Part shown: positions 15,663-23,886 of the stretch, piece after piece
Layout of the letters: the number at the start of each line of letters is the position of its first letter
Numbering within the stretch: position 1 is the first letter of the stretch
NCBI RefSeq assembly: GCF_003594875.1
Contig: NZ_QZEY01000024.1
Location: 241-64,240, forward strand
Direction of reading: 5' to 3'
From: Bailinhaonella thermotolerans
Lineage (GTDB): Bacteria > Actinomycetota > Actinomycetes > Streptosporangiales > Streptosporangiaceae
Length of the DNA: 64,000 nt
Notes under the pieces: model-generated
What the model saw: only the letters and a program-made list of their open reading frames with translations
Database searches by the model: none
Told to the model about the DNA's origin: nothing
Made by a program: the position numbers and the translations under genes

Positions 15663-15699
15663 AAGCTACCCTAGGAAAGCTTACCGAGCAATCGCTTGG
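15663..15699. promoter_or_regulatory. divergent promoter region with operator copy E
   Basis: On the minus strand TTGCTC (15686-15691), a 17-bp spacer and TAGCTT (15663-15668) lead, after seven bases, to the hydrolase GTG. Operator copy E, CCGAGCAATCGCTTGG (15684-15699), covers the -35 and is identical to copy A. The LLM gene on the plus strand starts 37 bases to its right, so the site can control both directions. Confidence 0.7.
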
Positions 15700-15736
15700 T
15701 TCGAGTGATACGGGTCACCCCGGAGAGCGAGGATCC

Positions 15737-16564
15737 ATGCGTCTAGGTGTGACGATGTTCGCCACCGACCGTTCCATGCCCATCGCCGAACTGGCGAGGG
15801 CGGCCGAGGAGCGCGGCTTCTCCTCGGTGTACGTCCCCGAGCACACGCACATCCCCGTCTCCCGGCGCACTCCCCCGGCCACGGGGGACGCCGAGCTGGC
15901 CGACCACTACAAGCGCAGCCTCGACCCGCTGGTCGCGCTGGCGTTCGCCGCCGCCGCCACCTCGCGCCTCCGCCTCGGCACCGGCATCCTGCTGCCCGCG
16001 CAGCGCGAGCCCCTGGTGACCGCCAAGGCCGTGGCCACCCTCGACCTGCTCTCCGGGGGCCGCTTCACGCTGGGCGTCGGCTTCGGCTGGAACGTCGAGG
16101 AGATCGAGGACCACGGCGTGCCGTACGGCTCGCGCCGCGACGTGGCCCGGGAGCACGTGCTCGCGATGCGCGGGCTGTGGCGCGAGGAGGAGTTCGGGTT
16201 CGAGGGCGAGCACGTGCGCTTCGAGACCTCGTGGTCCTGGCCCAAGCCGGTGGGCGACGTGCCGATCCTGCTCGGTGGCGGGGCGGGGCCGAAGCTGTTC
16301 GCGCACGTCGCGGAGTACGGCGACGGCTGGATGCCGATCGGGGGCAAGGGCATCAGGCAGGCCCTGCCGGCGCTGCGCGAGGCGTGGGCGGCGGCGGGAC
16401 GGGACGGCGAGCCCGAGGTCGTGCCGGTGGGGACCCGGCCGAGCGAGGGGAAACTCGCCTATTTCGCGGAAATGGGGATCAAGGAGGTCGTCTGCGACCT
16501 TCCCTCGGCGCCCGCGGACCGGGTTCTCCCGATCTTGGATGAATACGCGAAACGTTTTCTCTGA
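15737..16564 (+). CDS. LLM-class F420-dependent type oxidoreductase
   Basis: This 275-residue TIM-barrel oxidoreductase has the segments MRLGVTMF, ERGFSSVYVPEHTH, SRLRLGTGILLPAQREPLVTAKAVATLDLLSGGRFTLGVGFGWN and DVPILLGGGAGPKLFAHVAEYGDGW. The length and the VPEHTHIPVSRRTP loop fit the TIGR03619 F420-dependent subgroup. GAGGA precedes the ATG. It is divergent from the hydrolase/monooxygenase pair across operator copy E and so belongs to the same regulon. With the gene at 411-1244 it is one of two such enzymes carrying the identical 19-bp operator context, suggesting tight co-expression. The substrate is not determinable. Confidence 0.87.
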   Translation: MRLGVTMFATDRSMPIAELARAAEERGFSSVYVPEHTHIPVSRRTPPATGDAELADHYKRSLDPLVALAFAAAATSRLRLGTGILLPAQREPLVTAKAVATLDLLSGGRFTLGVGFGWNVEEIEDHGVPYGSRRDVAREHVLAMRGLWREEEFGFEGEHVRFETSWSWPKPVGDVPILLGGGAGPKLFAHVAEYGDGWMPIGGKGIRQALPALREAWAAAGRDGEPEVVPVGTRPSEGKLAYFAEMGIKEVVCDLPSAPADRVLPILDEYAKRFL

Positions 16565-16713
16565 TCGTTTTCCCGGCCGGCCCCGGGAGGGCCCTGTTTC
16601 GCGATTGTTATCGAGCGTGTGGGCTTTTGCCTGCCTTTGAAGTGATGCGAGTCGGTTGCGTCCGCAGGACGGCCCCGAGATGCTGATACCGCAGGGCCAT
16701 CGAGGAGGCTTCA

Positions 16714-18588
16714 ATGCCGCACGCGCAGCCCTTGAAGCCCACCGACCCCTCGCGTCTTGGGGATTACGAACTCACGGGGCGGCTGGGGGAAGGCGGGCAG
16801 GGGGTCGTCTATCTCGGCCTGGCGCCCAGCGGCGATCAGGTCGCGGTGAAACTGCTGCACGCCGCGCTCATCGGCGAGGAGACCGCGCGGCGGCGGTTCC
16901 TGCGCGAGGTCGACGTGGCCAAGCGCGTCGCGCGGTTCTGCACCGCGCAGGTGCTGCACGCCGACATCGACCGCGACCGGCCGTACATCGTCAGCGAGTA
17001 CATCGACGGGCAGTCGCTGCACCGCCGGGTCGCCCTCAGCGGGCCGCTGAGCGGGGGCTCACTGGAGCGCCTGGCGATCGGCACGGCCACCGCGCTCACC
17101 GCGATCCACCAGGCCGGGATCGTGCACCGCGACTTCAAGCCGCAGAACGTGCTGCTCGGCCCCGACGGCCCGCGCGTGATCGACTTCGGGATCGCGCGGG
17201 CGCTGTCGGCCACCTCGTCCACGACGGCGCAGGTCCTCGGCACGCCCTCGTTCATGGCCCCGGAGCAGACGACCGGCGCGGCGGCGGGGCCGCCCGCGGA
17301 CGTGTTCGCCTGGGGTGTGACGGTGGCCTACGCCGCGAACGGCTGGCCGCCGTTCGGGCAGGACTCCATCCACGCCGTGCTCAACCGGGTGCTGCACGAC
17401 GAGCCCGCGCTGGGCGAGCTGTCCGGCGCGCTGCGCGAGCTGGTGGCCGCCTGCCTGGCCAAGGACCCGCAGGCGCGGCCCGGGGCCCGGCAGGTGCTGC
17501 TCTGCCTGCTCGGCCAGGACGAGATCGTCGCCCCGCCGCCCGCGCCTCGCGCGACACCGCCGGGCCGGCCTGACGCCGCCGCGCGGGCGCACCCGGCGAA
17601 CCCGGCGGGCGCCGCGGGGCGGGCGGACGTGGCGCGGGGGCTGGACACCTCGGCGGTGCTCAGCAAGGCCAGCCACCTCGCCGCCGCGGACACGCCGCCG
17701 GAGACGACGCTCCCCCCGGCCGGCGGGTGGCGGCGGGCCCGCCCGGTGCTGATCGCCGCCGCCGGGGCGGTCCTGGCCGCCGGCGCCCTGGTGGCCTACC
17801 TGGTGCTGCCGGGCGTCCGGTCGTTCGACGGGCTGACCGTGTCCGGGCCCACGTCGGCGGCGCACCCGCGCTCCGCCGTGCCGCCCGCGCCGCAGGGGTC
17901 CACGCCATCGGCCACCCCCTCCCCCGGCGGCGGGGACACCGGCGGCCGGGCGAGCGCCACCGTGCCCCGCGTGGCCGGGCTGACCCGGGCCGCCGCGGCC
18001 GAGCGCCTGCGGGACGCGGGACTGACGCCCGGCCGGGTCCGGCGCGAGGACTCCGGGCAGCCCCTCGGCCGGGTGCTCCGCGCGTCCCACCGGGCCGGGG
18101 TCAGCGTCCCCGCCGGGACCCGGGTGGACCTGTGGGTCTCGTACGGCACCGCCGTGCCGCCGCTGGTCGGGCTGACCACGGACGCCGCGGGGGCCCGCCT
18201 CGGCCAGAGCGGGCTGGAGCCCGGCGGGGTCACCGAGCGCTGCTCGTCCCAGCCCTCGGGCGAGGTCCTGGCCACCTCGCCCGCCGCCGGGACCCGCGTC
18301 AACGTCGGCAGCCACGTCGCCCTCACGGTCTCGGAGAAGGGCAGGTTCGCCCCCTCCGTCGTCGGGCAGACCCGCGCCGCCGCCGAGTCCGCCGCCCGCG
18401 AGCGCGGCTTCTCCCCCGTCGCGATCACCCGCGTCATCGGGGACCAGTCCCAGCACGGCAGGGTCCTCTCCCAGGACCCGCCGCCCACGGCCTGCGCCCC
18501 CGGCGACTCGGCCCCCGCCCTCACCCTGGTCATCGGCGAGGCCGCGGGCACCAGCGAGCCGCCCGGCACCGCCACCGGGGTCCCCTGA
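16714..18588 (+). CDS. Ser/Thr protein kinase with PASTA domains
   Basis: This is a 624-residue bacterial eukaryotic-type kinase. The kinase domain has the glycine loop LGEGGQG (24-30), K46 in VAVK, HRDFKPQN (138-145, with F in place of the common L), DFG (157-159) and an activation loop rich in Ser/Thr before GTPSFMAPEQ. A Pro/Ala-rich juxtamembrane region leads to one transmembrane helix (about 344-366). Three extracellular PASTA repeats follow (about 415-478, 480-542 and 543-612). PASTA kinases bind muropeptides or lipid II and regulate growth and cell-wall synthesis. This one is not beside ftsW/pbpA, so it is probably an accessory PknB-like kinase. GAGGAGG lies just upstream of the ATG. 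It is convergent with the DUF3037 gene. Confidence 0.92.
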   Translation: MPHAQPLKPTDPSRLGDYELTGRLGEGGQGVVYLGLAPSGDQVAVKLLHAALIGEETARRRFLREVDVAKRVARFCTAQVLHADIDRDRPYIVSEYIDGQSLHRRVALSGPLSGGSLERLAIGTATALTAIHQAGIVHRDFKPQNVLLGPDGPRVIDFGIARALSATSSTTAQVLGTPSFMAPEQTTGAAAGPPADVFAWGVTVAYAANGWPPFGQDSIHAVLNRVLHDEPALGELSGALRELVAACLAKDPQARPGARQVLLCLLGQDEIVAPPPAPRATPPGRPDAAARAHPANPAGAAGRADVARGLDTSAVLSKASHLAAADTPPETTLPPAGGWRRARPVLIAAAGAVLAAGALVAYLVLPGVRSFDGLTVSGPTSAAHPRSAVPPAPQGSTPSATPSPGGGDTGGRASATVPRVAGLTRAAAAERLRDAGLTPGRVRREDSGQPLGRVLRASHRAGVSVPAGTRVDLWVSYGTAVPPLVGLTTDAAGARLGQSGLEPGGVTERCSSQPSGEVLATSPAAGTRVNVGSHVALTVSEKGRFAPSVVGQTRAAAESAARERGFSPVAITRVIGDQSQHGRVLSQDPPPTACAPGDSAPALTLVIGEAAGTSEPPGTATGVP

Positions 18589-18623
18589 CCCCGCCCGCCG
18601 TACGACGGCGCGGGCCGGGGAGG

Positions 18624-18998
18624 CTAGCGGACGAGGGCGTCCAGGAGGCGGGTGAGCTCGCCCTCGGGATCCTCGGTGAGGCCGGAGTGGACGGGGCCGG
18701 TCTGGACGATCGTGCTGCGCGGGGCCGTGAGCCAGCGGAAGCGGGAGCCCAGCGACTCCTCGCGGAGCGGGCCCTCCTCGTCGTGGCAGGCGAGCTCGTA
18801 GGCCGACAGGGCGCGGCGGACGCCCTCGACGTCCACGGCCGGGCACAGGGCGAGCAGACGGGGCTCGTCGAGGTGGACCTTCGCGCAGAGGTACGCCCGG
18901 GGCTGGGAGTAGACGATGACCCCGGCGTTGACGACCTCGCCGCGTTCGATGCTGGGGATGACGCGGATCAGGGCGTACTCGAAGACGTCGCGGCTCAC
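18624..18998 (-). CDS. DUF3037 protein paired with a HipA-like kinase
   Basis: This 124-residue soluble protein has the DUF3037 opening (FEYALIRVIPSIERGEVVNAGVIVYS) and a conserved Phe-Arg-Trp-Leu segment near the middle (GSRFRWLTAPRSTIVQTGPVHSG, given here as the segment around residues 84-106). Its biochemical function is unknown. The GTG start overlaps the stop of the HipA-like kinase gene by four bases (GTGA), so the two are translated together and are likely to act together. No DNA-binding motif, signal peptide or membrane segment is visible. By analogy with other HipA systems it might be a regulator or substrate of the kinase; that is inference only. Confidence 0.8.
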   Translation of the reverse strand: MSRDVFEYALIRVIPSIERGEVVNAGVIVYSQPRAYLCAKVHLDEPRLLALCPAVDVEGVRRALSAYELACHDEEGPLREESLGSRFRWLTAPRSTIVQTGPVHSGLTEDPEGELTRLLDALVR

Positions 18999-19735
18999 TT
19001 GATCAGCCCCCGGACCTTGGGCGCGCGGGTGAGGAGGTGGTCGACGTACGCCTCGCGGACCGCGTCCGGGCCGTCGAACCCGGGCTCGTCCGCCAGCCAC
19101 TCGTCGGGGACCAGGGCGGCCGCGGTCTCCAGGAGCTCGCGGGTGACGCGGGGGCGCAGGGCCGCGTCGGCGCCGTCGAGGTCGTTGGCGAACATGCCGA
19201 GGACGTGGTCGGAGGCGTCGAACGGGCGGGACGCGTCGGCGGTGCGCCAGTTGTGGTGGAACCAGAGCGCGGCGCCGTGGTCGATCAGCCACGTGCGCCG
19301 GTGCCAGACGAGCAGGTTCGGGTTGCGCCACGAGCGGTCCACGTTGTGGATCAGCGCGTCGAACCACACCACGCGGCTCGCGAACTCGCGGTCGGCCTTC
19401 CAGACCAGCGGGTCGAAGCCGAACGAGCCGGGCAGGAAGTCCACGCCCAGGTTGAGGCCCGCGCTGGCGACCAGGAGGTCCTGGATCTCCTCGTCGGGCT
19501 CGCGGCGGCCGATCTCCGGGTCCAGGTCCACGAGCGCGAGGTCGGGCGTGGGCAGGTCGAGGCGCCGGGCCAGCTCACCGCAGATGATCTCGGCGACGAG
19601 GACGCGCCGCCCCTGCCCGGCCCCCCGGAACTTGACGACGTAGGTGCCGAGGTTGTCGGCCTCGACGATGCCGGGCAACGACCCGCCCTCCCGCAGGGGC
19701 GTGACGTATCTGGTCGCGGTGACGTGTTCGAGCAT
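18995..19735 (-). CDS. HipA-like (HipA_2) kinase
   Basis: This is a 246-residue compact HipA-related kinase, about half the size of E. coli HipA and without its N-terminal subdomain. K35 in TYVVKFRG is the probable ATP lysine. The catalytic loop is ALIHNVDRSWRNPNLL with N131-x-D133 and N138/N140, and LIDHGAAL (D152) resembles the metal-binding DFG. HipA kinases phosphorylate cellular proteins such as GltX. No helix-turn-helix antitoxin gene (HipB) precedes it; instead it is fused translationally to a DUF3037 gene downstream. The ATG at 19735 opens MLEHVTATRYVTPLREGGS, typical for this family. Target and trigger are unknown. Confidence 0.85.
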   Translation of the reverse strand: MLEHVTATRYVTPLREGGSLPGIVEADNLGTYVVKFRGAGQGRRVLVAEIICGELARRLDLPTPDLALVDLDPEIGRREPDEEIQDLLVASAGLNLGVDFLPGSFGFDPLVWKADREFASRVVWFDALIHNVDRSWRNPNLLVWHRRTWLIDHGAALWFHHNWRTADASRPFDASDHVLGMFANDLDGADAALRPRVTRELLETAAALVPDEWLADEPGFDGPDAVREAYVDHLLTRAPKVRGLIK

Positions 19736-19780
19736 GATGCCGAGAGGCTACCGGCCGGCCGGGAGCCGCCGGGAACCGGA

Positions 19781-20626
19781 TCAGAAGAGCACCGACATGA
19801 AGGTGCCGACCTCCTCGAAACCCACCCGGCGGTAGGCCTCCCGGGCCGGGGCGTTGAAGTCGTTGACGTACAGCGTGACCGCCGGGGCGATGTGCTTGAG
19901 CGCCAGGTCCACCACGGCCGCCATGCCGCTCACGGCGTGGCCGCGCCCGCGCAGGTCCGGGTGGACCCACACGCCCTGCACCTGGCAGGCGTACGGCGTG
20001 ACCGCCCCGACCTCGGCCTTGAACACGACCCGGCCGTCCTCGATCCGGGCGAACGAGCGGCCGATCCGGATCAGCTCGGCGACCCGGGCCCGGTAGAGGG
20101 CGCCGCCGTCGCCGTTGTCGGGCGAGACCCCGACCTCCTCGGTGAACATCGCCACGCACGCCGGCGCCACGATGCCGAACTCCTCCAGCCGCACCGTGCG
20201 CACCAGCGGGTCCGGCTCGACCAGCGGCGGCCGCGAGATGACCATGACCGGCTGGGCCGCGCGGATCGCCCGCGCCGGGCCCCAGGAGGGCTCCAGCAGG
20301 TCCCACAGGAGGCGTACGGCGTCCGCCGGGCCCACGATGGACGAGCAGCGGCGGCCCTGGCGGCGTGCCCGGTCGGCGTACGCGTGGACGGCGTCGGGTC
20401 CGGCCGCGACCGGCACGAGGTTCGCCCCGGCGTAGCAGACCGAGGTCAGCGCGCCGCGCGGGCCGTACCCCCACATCTGCGCGCCCAGCCGGGCGGCGTT
20501 GAGCCCGGCCGACCTGACGCGTGAGGAGACGAAGACGTTGGCGACGGGGTCGGCGTCGCAGAGCGCGAGCACCTCCGCCCGGTCGTTGTCGTCGAGCACC
20601 CGCACCGCGGACGTGCGCAGTATCAC
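19781..20626 (-). CDS. GNAT acetyltransferase with N-terminal DUF4081
   Basis: This 281-residue protein has an N-terminal DUF4081 half (VLDDNDRAEVLALCDADPVANVFVSSRV) and a C-terminal GNAT fold. The acetyl-CoA binding motif A is VQGVWVHPDLRGRGHAVSGM, and VTLYVNDFNAPAREAYRRVGFEEVG is the C-terminal GNAT signature. Its acceptor is unknown. In many actinomycetes a gene of this architecture lies just downstream of ispG. Here the order is dxr, rseP, ispG, a secreted hydrolase and then this gene, so the hydrolase appears inserted into the conserved set. Confidence 0.87.
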   Translation of the reverse strand: MILRTSAVRVLDDNDRAEVLALCDADPVANVFVSSRVRSAGLNAARLGAQMWGYGPRGALTSVCYAGANLVPVAAGPDAVHAYADRARRQGRRCSSIVGPADAVRLLWDLLEPSWGPARAIRAAQPVMVISRPPLVEPDPLVRTVRLEEFGIVAPACVAMFTEEVGVSPDNGDGGALYRARVAELIRIGRSFARIEDGRVVFKAEVGAVTPYACQVQGVWVHPDLRGRGHAVSGMAAVVDLALKHIAPAVTLYVNDFNAPAREAYRRVGFEEVGTFMSVLF

Positions 20627-20794
20627 GCCGTCCAGCCTACGCGACGCCGTTCCGGACGATCACGACCGGGCGGTCGCCGCGTCACCGCGTGTCACGCGCG
20701 GGGCGCGCCCGCGCCGCCGGGCCCCCGCCTCCGCCTTCACCCGGCTGCCGTAGGCCGGCCCCCGGCGGACTCCGCGCGGGGGCCGGCCGGCCGG

Positions 20795-22519
20795 TCAGCG
20801 GCGCAGGAGGCGGGCGAGTTCCAGGCGCCGGGGGAGCTCCAGGGACATGTGGCGGGCCGGCTTCGGCGCGGGCAGCGCCTCGCAGCGCGCGTCCCAGGCC
20901 GTGTTCGTCCGCCGGACCTGCCCGGCCCGCCCGTCGCGCAGGTAGTCGGTCAGGTGCTTGTCCACGCAGGTGTTGCCCGACAGCGTCACGCCGTGGTTGC
21001 CGCCGGTCTCGGCGATCAGCCGCGCGGTGGGGAACAGCTCGCGCATGCGCACGGCCCCCTGGAACGGCGTGGCGGGGTCGCGCCGCGCCTGGAACATCAG
21101 GATCGGGGGCAGCCGGTGCGACCCCCGCACGTCGAACGGCCGCCGCCCCGGCTGCGGCCAGACCGCGCACGGCGCGTTGTACCAGGTGTTCACCCAGGCC
21201 AGGAACGGCGCGCGGCGGTGCAGGCGGGCGGTGTCGGCGTGCCAGCGGCGCCAGTCGCGCGGCCAGGCGGCGTCGCGGCACTCGTTGGCGAGGTACCCGG
21301 CGTAGGAGTTCTCCCCGCCCACGCCCACCTTGGCGAACCGCTCGTACGCCTTGACCAGCGGCTGGGCCTGCGCCTTGCGGACGTACGCCGAGAAGGCGGC
21401 GGCGAGGTCCGGCCACACCGCGTCGCTGTAGCCGCCGGTGGTGTAGATGTCGGTCAGCTCGCGCGCCCCCACGATCCCGGCCGCCGGGCGGGCGGTCACG
21501 CGCTTGCGCATGCCGTACCACGCGGCGCTGGTCTTGGCGAGGGTGTCGCCGAGCCGGTAGGTGCGGTGGTTGCGGGCGACCCAGGCGAGGAAGTCGCGGT
21601 GGCGGGCGTCGAACGCCTCGCTCTGGCGCATGTTGGACTCGTACCAGACCTGGCCGGGGTCCACGACGCTGTCCAGGACGAGCCGCCGCACCCGCTCGGG
21701 GTAGAGGGTGGCGTAGACGGCGCCGAGGTAGCTGCCGTAGGAGTACCCGAGGTAGCTGATCTTGTCCTCGCCCAGGGCGGCGCGGATGGCGTCCATGTCG
21801 TGGGCGGTGTTGACCGTCGTCGTGTGCGGGAGCAGGCGGGCGTTCTTCGCCCGGCACGCGTCGGCGTACCGCTTGGCCCGCTGGCGGAGGCGGTTCTCGG
21901 CGGCGGCGTCGGCGGGCTCGTGGTCCGGGCGCGGGGCCCGGAAGTAGGCGTCGGGGCTGACGCAGCTCAGCCGGGGGCGGCTGCCGCCGACGCCGCGCGG
22001 GTCGAAGCCGACGACGTCGAAGCGCTTGGCCAGGTCGGCGGGGAGCTTGGCGGACACGTGCCCGGCCATGCTGCGGCCGGCCGCGCCGGGCCCGCCGGGG
22101 TTGACGAGCAGGACGCCCAGGTGGTCGCTCCCGCGCGCGGCCCCGGTCGCCCGGAACCGGCTCAGCGCCAGGGTGATCCTCTCCCCGTCCGGCCTGGCGG
22201 GGTCGAGCGGGACGCGCAGGTCGGCGCACTGCGGCGAGGCGGCGGTCCTGGCCTTCTTCCCGCAGGGACGCCACTTGAGCGTCTCGCGCGGCGGCGTGGC
22301 CGTGGGCGTGAGGGCGAACGGCGTCCTCCCCCCGGCGCGGATCCAGGAGATGCCGTGCTCCGGAGCCCCGGCGAGGCCGGCCGCCGCGTGCTCCGCCGTA
22401 CCGGCCGCGCCGGTCGCGGGCTCACCGGGCGGGGCGGCGGCGCGGGTGGCCCCCTCGGCCGTCCCGGCCACCCCGACGAGGACGACCATGCCTGCGGTCA
22501 CCCCGAGGACTCGTTTCAC
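20795..22519 (-). CDS. secreted alpha/beta hydrolase, tripeptidyl-aminopeptidase type
   Basis: This 574-residue protein has an N-terminal signal peptide (KRVLGVTAGMVVLVGVAGTAEGATRA). Its peptidase-S33-type fold is shown by LLVNPGGPGAAG, FDPRGVGGS, the nucleophile elbow GYSYGS and the C-terminal TAP-like domain ending near GGNHGVTLSGNTCVDKH with the catalytic histidine. Streptomyces relatives (Tap, SlpD/E) release N-terminal tri- or dipeptides from extracellular proteins. Paired cysteines in the C-terminal half fit an exported enzyme. The GTG start follows AGGAG at nine bases. It sits between ispG and the GNAT gene on the same strand, with 207 repeat-containing bases before it, so it probably has its own promoter. 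Confidence 0.9.
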   Translation of the reverse strand: MKRVLGVTAGMVVLVGVAGTAEGATRAAAPPGEPATGAAGTAEHAAAGLAGAPEHGISWIRAGGRTPFALTPTATPPRETLKWRPCGKKARTAASPQCADLRVPLDPARPDGERITLALSRFRATGAARGSDHLGVLLVNPGGPGAAGRSMAGHVSAKLPADLAKRFDVVGFDPRGVGGSRPRLSCVSPDAYFRAPRPDHEPADAAAENRLRQRAKRYADACRAKNARLLPHTTTVNTAHDMDAIRAALGEDKISYLGYSYGSYLGAVYATLYPERVRRLVLDSVVDPGQVWYESNMRQSEAFDARHRDFLAWVARNHRTYRLGDTLAKTSAAWYGMRKRVTARPAAGIVGARELTDIYTTGGYSDAVWPDLAAAFSAYVRKAQAQPLVKAYERFAKVGVGGENSYAGYLANECRDAAWPRDWRRWHADTARLHRRAPFLAWVNTWYNAPCAVWPQPGRRPFDVRGSHRLPPILMFQARRDPATPFQGAVRMRELFPTARLIAETGGNHGVTLSGNTCVDKHLTDYLRDGRAGQVRRTNTAWDARCEALPAPKPARHMSLELPRRLELARLLRR

Positions 22520-22644
22520 CGGCGTACTCCTACGGATCGTGAGGATGCGTGTACGTCGGCGATGTTGCCGCAGGCGCGGGGATCCGGCCCCCGGTTCGGG
22601 AACCCCGATTACCAATCCGTGATGGATTGCTTGCCCGCCGTCAC

Positions 22645-22690
22645 GGGCGGGACGCGGTCCCCGGGGGCGGGCGGGACGCGGTCGCCGGGG
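22645..22690. repeat. about 2 x 24-bp tandem repeat downstream of ispG
   Basis: A 24-base GC-rich unit beginning GGGCGGGACGCGGTC is present at 22645-22668 and, almost complete, at 22669-22690. It lies 36 bases past the ispG stop, in the gap before the tripeptidyl-aminopeptidase gene. Confidence 0.7.
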
Positions 22691-22725
22691 TCTTCTCGTC
22701 CCCGGGACCGCCGGGTCCTCGCGGG

Positions 22726-23886
22726 TCAGCCCACCGTGACCTGGACGCCGGAGTCGTCCTCGGCCTCGGGGTCGATCCCCATGTCGGCGGCGAGCTTCAG
22801 CGCCTCCTCGATCAGGGTCTCGACGATCTTGTGCTCGGGCACGGTGGCGATCACCTCGCCCTTGACGAAGATCTGGCCCTTGCCGTTGCCGGAGGCGACG
22901 CCCAGGTCGGCCTCGCGCGCCTCGCCGGGGCCGTTCACGACGCAGCCCATGACCGCGACGCGCAGCGGCACCTTGAGCCCGTCGAGCCCGGCGGTGACCT
23001 CCTCGGCGAGGGTGTAGACGTCCACCTGGGCCCGGCCGCAGGAGGGGCAGGAGACGATCTCCAGGCCGCGCTCGCGCAGCCCGAGCGACTCCAGGATCTG
23101 CGTGCCGACCTTGACCTCCTCGACGGGGGGCGCGGACAGCGAGACGCGGATGGTGTCGCCGATGCCCTCCGACAGCAGCGCGCCGAAGGCCACCGCCGAC
23201 TTGATCGTGCCCTGGAAGGCCGGCCCCGCCTCGGTCACGCCGAGGTGCAGCGGGTAGTCGCACTTCTGGGCCAGCAGCCGGTACGCCTGGATCATGACCA
23301 CCGGGTCGTGGTGCTTGACCGAGATCTTGATGTCGCGGAAGCCGTGCTCCTCGAACAGCGAGCACTCCCACAGCGCCGACTCGACCAGCGCCTCCGGGGT
23401 CGCCTTGCCGTACTTCTGGAGCAGGCGCGGGTCCAGCGAGCCGGCGTTGACGCCGATGCGGATGGGCACGCCCGCGTCCGAGGCGGCCCTGGCGATCTCG
23501 CCGACCTTGTCGTCGAACTTCTTGATGTTGCCCGGGTTCACGCGTACGGCGGCGCAGCCCGCGTCGATGGCCGCGAAGACGTACTTGGGCTGGAAGTGGA
23601 TGTCGGCGATCACCGGGATCTGCGACTTGCGGGCGATGATCGGCAGGGCGTCGGCGTCGTCCTGGGACGGCACGGCCACGCGCACGATCTGGCAGCCCGA
23701 CGCGGTCAGCTCCGCGATCTGCTGCAACGTGGCGTTCACGTCGGCGGTGACCGTCGTCGTCATCGACTGCACCGACACGGGGGCGTCGCCGCCCACCGGC
23801 ACCGAACCCACCATGATCTGGCGTGACTTCCGGCGCTCCGCGACGGGCTTGGGACGCACGGCGGGGATTCCGAGAGAGACGGTCAT
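22726..23886 (-). CDS. ispG: 4-hydroxy-3-methylbut-2-en-1-yl diphosphate synthase (IspG/GcpE)
   Basis: This is a 386-residue IspG, the penultimate enzyme of the MEP isoprenoid pathway. It converts MEcPP to HMBPP with a [4Fe-4S] cluster. Cluster ligands are C280, C283 and C315, with E322 in NGPGE as the fourth ligand. The N-terminal TIM barrel contains [15 protein letters not shown] and RVNPGNI. The start ATG overlaps the rseP stop (ATGA), so it is the third gene of a dxr-rseP-ispG operon. This order is conserved in actinobacteria. The length is normal and nothing appears altered. Confidence 0.97.
   Translation of the reverse strand: MTVSLGIPAVRPKPVAERRKSRQIMVGSVPVGGDAPVSVQSMTTTVTADVNATLQQIAELTASGCQIVRVAVPSQDDADALPIIARKSQIPVIADIHFQPKYVFAAIDAGCAAVRVNPGNIKKFDDKVGEIARAASDAGVPIRIGVNAGSLDPRLLQKYGKATPEALVESALWECSLFEEHGFRDIKISVKHHDPVVMIQAYRLLAQKCDYPLHLGVTEAGPAFQGTIKSAVAFGALLSEGIGDTIRVSLSAPPVEEVKVGTQILESLGLRERGLEIVSCPSCGRAQVDVYTLAEEVTAGLDGLKVPLRVAVMGCVVNGPGEAREADLGVASGNGKGQIFVKGEVIATVPEHKIVETLIEEALKLAADMGIDPEAEDDSGVQVTVG

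Noticed and set aside
18995-19735. A classical hipBA toxin-antitoxin locus
   Set aside because: There is no upstream helix-turn-helix antitoxin and the kinase lacks the HipA N-terminal subdomain; the partner is DUF3037.
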